A stretch of DNA of 17,711 bases from Candidatus Bathyarchaeota archaeon (GTDB lineage Archaea; Thermoproteota; CALKCG01; B24; JAGTQN01), in the NCBI GenBank assembly GCA_018396395.1, contig JAGTQN010000025.1:1-17711 (forward strand), read 5' to 3'. This document shows, piece after piece, positions 14,531 through 17,711 of this stretch. A model generated the notes under the pieces. It searched no databases. It saw nothing but the letters and a program-made list of their open reading frames with translations, and was not told the origin of the DNA. Both the position numbers and the translations under genes were made by a program. Position 1 is the stretch's first letter. The number at the start of each line of letters is the position of its first letter.

Positions 14531-14728
14531 TTGGAGTTTCTATTATCATCCTTATTTGGTGTCAGTAAGCCTAGAATCTATAGATATAGAGCTTGGAGGG
14601 ATAGGAGGAAGGTGCCAAGGGGCTGGCTTATATTATTGGGCATCTTTTTGGCGATTATAGTGGCTTTGACTGTGCTATTATATTTCATTATCTTCCTTAG
14701 ATTTCCTATCCCGATACCAATACCATAG
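14531..14728 (+). CDS. Possible small single-span membrane protein
   Basis: 65 residues: a basic, Arg-rich stretch (RIYRYRAWRDRRKVPR, about 15-30), then one strong hydrophobic helix (about 32-56, WLILLGIFLAIIVALTVLLY) and a C-terminal PIPIPIP tail. The positive-inside rule suggests the N-terminus is cytosolic. No homologue is recognised. The start TTG lacks a Shine-Dalgarno but has a TATA-like box at a leaderless distance. The stop is TAG with a TGA two codons later. The clean basic-then-hydrophobic layout argues for a real gene; the short length and weak start leave it uncertain. Confidence 0.42.
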   Translation: MEFLLSSLFGVSKPRIYRYRAWRDRRKVPRGWLILLGIFLAIIVALTVLLYFIIFLRFPIPIPIP

Positions 14729-14833
14729 ATGAGCTGAATAAAGGAAATAGGAATGGGGGTCTAATTTTCGACTTTTCCCTCGATATCTTTAAAAAGGAAA
14801 GGGAAGGGAAGAAAAAAAAGGCAATAAGAGGCC

Positions 14834-15910
14834 TTGGCATTGGGCTATGAAAGGGCCCTTTCCTCTTTGTATCTTGAGGATAACGATAGGGTTTCCCAAG
14901 TAGAGTTCCTTCAGCATACAGATTTCATAGCTAAGGTTTCAGGTATAGATCCCCTTCAAAGGCCTGAGGAAGCTCGTAGCAAGGCCATCGAAAAGCTCGA
15001 CCTTGATATGATATGGTTCACCCATAATCCCTTGGAAGATTTCATTAGAAGCTCCTATAGCCATGTTGAGGCGAGGAGGGATTCTTGGTCTAGAGCCTAT
15101 CCTACAGAGTGGAGAAAAACCTTCGAGGTGAAATCCATCGAGGACCTCCTAGATTTTGATCCTTTTGAGGCGTGGACTATACCTGGACTAACGGAGCTTG
15201 CCGAGCATCTTGAAAAGGTCCATGAAGAATTCCAGAAGCTTTATAGGCATCAGCTCGTACCAGGCGGAACTTACCATACTTGCCTCATGTGGCTTATCAA
15301 AATGTTCGGCCTTGAATGGACTATAAAGGCCGCCTATATGGATACGAAGGGCTTTGAGAAGCTCCTAGAAAGGTTCGGAAACCTCTCAAGACTCGAAGCT
15401 AAGGCTTGGGCCCAGACGGGCATAAAGGCCTTCATAAGTCATGATGATATATGCTCCACTCGGGGGCCTTTCTTCCCCCTGGCCTGGATGCAAAGGTACC
15501 TTTTTCCCTGGTATTCCCGGATATGGCAGGAACTTCGGTCGAAAGGCATAAAGGTCCTCTTCTGCACGGATGGTGATATGACTTGCATATCCGATGACAT
15601 AGCAAAGGCTGGGGCGGATGGCTTCATCATCGAAGAATGTAGCGACCTGGAAGACTTGGCAGAACGTTATGGAAACGAGAAGGTCATTGTAGGGGGTGTG
15701 GATGTGGGCATCCTAACTTATGGAAGAGTGGAGGATGTTGTGGCAGAGGTTTGGCGATGCCTGAGTAAAGCAGGCGTCTATCCAGGATACTTTATCAACG
15801 TTTCGGGCTCAATACCTGATAACGTACCCTTAGCAAACCTCGAAGCCTACTTTAAAGCCGTCAAAAAGTATGGGCTCAGAAGCCCAAGGAAGCCCTTAAG
15901 AAAGTGGTAG
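14834..15910 (+). CDS. UROD-fold protein (uroporphyrinogen decarboxylase/methyltransferase superfamily)
   Basis: 358 residues with the UROD TIM-barrel layout: an ISHDDICSTRGPFFPL segment (HDD at 203-205), VLFCTDGDM (C244, D246), and a closing GYFINVSGSIPDNVPLANLEAY. In related proteins of unknown function these correspond to GDDxAxxxG, LHSDG and SSGNSIPD..P..N. True UroD decarboxylates a haem precursor; relatives such as MtaA/MtbA move methyl groups from corrinoid proteins with an HxC zinc site. Here no HxC is seen and the usual His of HSDG is Cys, so the reaction is undefined. TTG 14834 is the longest start, but TTG 14840 lies eight bases after AAGAGG and may be the real one. Stop TAG followed two codons later by TAA. 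No corrinoid protein gene is adjacent. Confidence 0.8.
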   Translation: MALGYERALSSLYLEDNDRVSQVEFLQHTDFIAKVSGIDPLQRPEEARSKAIEKLDLDMIWFTHNPLEDFIRSSYSHVEARRDSWSRAYPTEWRKTFEVKSIEDLLDFDPFEAWTIPGLTELAEHLEKVHEEFQKLYRHQLVPGGTYHTCLMWLIKMFGLEWTIKAAYMDTKGFEKLLERFGNLSRLEAKAWAQTGIKAFISHDDICSTRGPFFPLAWMQRYLFPWYSRIWQELRSKGIKVLFCTDGDMTCISDDIAKAGADGFIIEECSDLEDLAERYGNEKVIVGGVDVGILTYGRVEDVVAEVWRCLSKAGVYPGYFINVSGSIPDNVPLANLEAYFKAVKKYGLRSPRKPLRKW

Positions 15911-16256
15911 AGAGGCTAAAAGAAAAAAGCGTAAATTAAAGGCTATCGAGACCTACCAAGGCATTTCATTTCCAAACCTATGTCGAATTGAGCCGTTATT
16001 TCTATCTCCCATCATTTATATAAAGGCTAACCCTCTTTTATAACCTATGAAATAGTTCAATTTTCTTTCAAAGGCATCATTGTTTCGAGGCTTCCTATAG
16101 AAAAGATCTCAATTTGGCTCATGGACAGATCTTAGAACCTATCAAAAGGATAGGCTGCATTTTTCCAAAAGCCTTCAGACCTATGTATAATAATTATATA
16201 TATATCCATAGATATCCATCTTGTTTGCCTTTGCTCGGTCAGATGGGGCATGTAGC
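15911..16256. other. Gene-free interval downstream of the UROD-fold gene
   Basis: A/T-rich, without a convincing frame. It holds TATA-like stretches near 16015-16025 and a run of TA repeats near 16183-16205, an AAGATCT/AGATCTT inverted repeat around 16103-16133, and a compact hairpin followed by five Ts (listed separately). Confidence 0.4.
16138..16164 (+). terminator. Hairpin plus T-run
   Basis: CCTATC (16138-16143) and GATAGG (16149-16154) pair around a five-base loop, and five Ts follow after five bases (16160-16164). It may terminate transcription arriving from the UROD-fold gene, about 230 bases upstream. Confidence 0.4.
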
Positions 16257-16645
16257 ATGGCTTTAAAGCCTAGATAACTGGGAGCAGAACCTCTATTTCC
16301 AGAGTTCTTCGAAAAGATCGTTCCCTTGAAGATGGAGAAGGATATATTTGAGGTAGGGAATCCGGAAAGACTAAGCCCATAGGTCGGCTTCATCATGGTG
16401 GCGTAAGGATGAATGCGCATCACTTGAGAAGGATCCCTTCGGCTGGCCAAAGGGCTGGCCTGAGGCGCTTTACATACTGGCATTACGACGACCTCAAAGA
16501 GGAAGAATTGGAGGTCATCCGGGAGTTCAGCCTTAGTCAGGAAGGCTTGAATCGATGAAGACTTCTTGAAATCGTAGCCATCTGTCCTATGGGCTATGGC
16601 TAAAATATGGCTTAACGGAGCCAAGGCTAGGGACTTCCAGCATTA
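16257..16645 (+). pseudogene. Degraded coding remnant, possibly Nif3/DUF34-like
   Basis: Protein-like pieces appear in three frames on the plus strand with several stops: LFPEFFEKIVPLKMEKD then FEVGNPERLSP (frame of 16332), DPFGWPKGWPEALYI (frame of 16423), YWHYDDLKEEELEVIREFSL (frame of 16475) and DEDFLKS...AMAKIWLNG (frame of 16554). The order (early VGNP, a mid HEPxFYxHxDD-like block, a late GMAKALGW-like end) loosely resembles Nif3/DUF34 dinuclear-metal proteins. The identification is tentative. The long open frame on the opposite strand appears to be the shadow of this remnant. Confidence 0.35.
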
Positions 16646-16726
16646 AGCCTTTTTTAAAGGAAACTTCTATCTAAAATTGGGCAGGAGGGATTGCTTTTCC
16701 ATGCCCGATGGAACTTGAGCTCATCC

Positions 16727-17711
16727 ATGGAAAACAATCCTAGGTTTAAGGTCGTTATCACAGACTCGAGCTATCCTTCCAACGAGCCCGAAAGGCAGGT
16801 CTTGGCTGGGCTGGCAGAGCTCAACATTCTTCCACCCCACCAACGCAAAACAGAAGAGGAGCTCCTAGAAGCCCTTAGGGATGCTGACGGCATCCTTAAC
16901 GAATCGATAGCTATAACGAGGCGCATCATAGAATCTTTAGAAAAATGCCGAGTCATCGTCCGTTATGGTGTCGGCTATGACAACGTGGATGTTGATGCTG
17001 CCACCGAGCGCGGAATCCTCGTCTGCAATGTTCCAGACTATTGTATCGACGAAGTTGCAGATCATACGATGGCCCTGATCCTCGCTCTGAATCGAAAGCT
17101 CCTTCAGCTCGATGGGGCTGTCAAGGCTGGAGCTTGGGATTGGAAGCTCTTCCAACCTATAAGGCCTCTTAAGGGCGCCATCCTAGGTATTATCGGCTTT
17201 GGAAGGATGGGGGCCGCTGTGGCGGAAAGGGCTAGGTCCTTTGGCTTAAAAATCGTTGCATCGGATCCTTACGTAAGTGAAGAAAAGCTTAGGAGCCAGA
17301 AAATTGAGCCCCTAAGCCTGGGGGCTCTCTTGGAAGCCTCTGACATCGTAAGCCTCCATACACCCCTTACGAAGGAGACATACCATATGCTAGGTGAGGA
17401 TGAGTTGAGGCTCATGAAGAAAACTGCCTATATCGTCAATACCTCCAGAGGAGCCCTCATCGATTCCCGAGCGCTCTACAAGGCCCTTTCAGAGGGCTGG
17501 ATTGCGGGGGCAGCCTTGGATGTCTGGGAACAAGAGCCTCCGAGGAAGGAAGAACCCCTTCTAAGGCTTCAAAATGTCATAGCTACACCCCATATAGCCT
17601 GGTACTCCGAGGAATCACTGATGAGACTTCAGGTTAGGGCTGCAGAGGAAGTGGCAAGGGTCTTGAGGGGCGAAAGGCCCCGAAGTCCCGTGAATCTGAG
17701 GGCAATTGGGG
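16727..17711 (+). CDS. D-2-hydroxyacid dehydrogenase (3' end outside window)
   Basis: NAD-dependent D-isomer-specific 2-hydroxyacid dehydrogenase, close in look to C-terminal-binding-protein or phosphoglycerate dehydrogenase-type enzymes. The frame runs open to the window end. Visible: an N-terminal substrate domain, RYGVGYDNVDVDAA, the nucleotide-binding GIIGFGRMG, the acidic D in VASDPY, the catalytic R in NTSRGALID, the E in DVWEQEPP and the H in ATPHIAWYS, i.e. the complete R-E-H set. About 328 residues are present; few are probably missing. Start ATG 16727 is chosen because the protein then begins with the family's first strand (FKVVITD); in-frame TTGs at 16715 and 16691 are alternatives. 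An AGGAGGGA at 16683-16690 lies too far from this ATG to be its ribosome binding site. Substrate is not assignable; it could reduce a keto-acid made by the sugar-acid enzymes. Confidence 0.88.
   Translation, partial: MENNPRFKVVITDSSYPSNEPERQVLAGLAELNILPPHQRKTEEELLEALRDADGILNESIAITRRIIESLEKCRVIVRYGVGYDNVDVDAATERGILVCNVPDYCIDEVADHTMALILALNRKLLQLDGAVKAGAWDWKLFQPIRPLKGAILGIIGFGRMGAAVAERARSFGLKIVASDPYVSEEKLRSQKIEPLSLGALLEASDIVSLHTPLTKETYHMLGEDELRLMKKTAYIVNTSRGALIDSRALYKALSEGWIAGAALDVWEQEPPRKEEPLLRLQNVIATPHIAWYSEESLMRLQVRAAEEVARVLRGERPRSPVNLRAIG

Noticed and set aside
14308..14568. 86-codon frame on the plus strand
   Set aside because: Overlaps the small membrane peptide frame, has no ribosome binding site or recognisable composition, and its promoter-like box lies inside the frame.
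16181..16624. 147-codon open frame on the minus strand
   Set aside because: No recognisable domain; protein-like blocks occur on the opposite strand in several frames, so it is better explained as the antisense of a degraded gene.
1..17711. Clear-cut genetic code change with TAG as a sense codon
   Set aside because: TAG also ends several genes at natural C-termini, so two internal TAGs are not enough to claim reassignment; kept only as a testable finding.

Overview
The window reads as a chromosomal segment of an archaeon, probably a thermophile of the TACK/Bathyarchaeia-like part of the tree. The lineage is inferred and not proven. Support comes from an archaeal-type aIF5B, a core-MetE methionine synthase lacking the usual N-terminal half, TATA-box promoters a short distance from starts, leaderless-looking genes, heavy AGG/ATA codon use, an archaeal-style TnpB and an IS6-type 0.7 kb insertion relic. 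TTG is used as the start codon for about half of the genes. No tRNA, rRNA or CRISPR array was seen.

Layout. 1-1649: 3' part of the aIF5B translation factor gene, convergent with a sugar isomerase/epimerase TIM-barrel gene (1732-2541, minus). 2679-4441: a VTT/DedA-like membrane protein and the core methionine synthase. 4442-5093: an AT-rich gap with a strong hairpin, then a tiny zinc-binding protein (minus). 5267-6121: an aldo/keto reductase that is full length but carries one in-frame TAG. 6181-6911: a heavily decayed IS6-like element whose terminal inverted repeats are still perfect. 7008-9334: a rhomboid protease fused to an Hsp20-like domain, convergent with and touching histidyl-tRNA synthetase. 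9514-10440: malate dehydrogenase. 10441-11735: a decayed IS605-type tnpB relic, abutting the last ~60 codons of an M20 (ArgE/DapE-like) peptidase gene. 11935-13128: an enolase-superfamily acid-sugar dehydratase (minus). 13142-14143: a non-coding gap, then a strongly promoted small basic winged-helix protein with a dyad at its predicted transcription start. 14531-15910: a small membrane peptide and a UROD-fold protein. 16257-16645: probable gene remnant. 16727-end: a D-2-hydroxyacid dehydrogenase running off the window.

How it fits together. The housekeeping genes (aIF5B, HisRS, MDH, MetE) are intact, and accessory sugar/acid metabolism genes (isomerase, acid-sugar dehydratase, aldo/keto reductase, hydroxyacid dehydrogenase) are scattered among them without forming a clear operon. 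Between them lie four decaying loci (IS6 relic, tnpB relic, M20 fragment, 16.3 kb remnant), so the segment looks like a site of past insertion and gene loss. The most unusual items are the rhomboid-Hsp20 fusion with a foldable leader, the in-frame TAG in an otherwise intact reductase (with a second in-frame TAG near a small zinc protein), and the operator-like dyad in front of the winged-helix gene.
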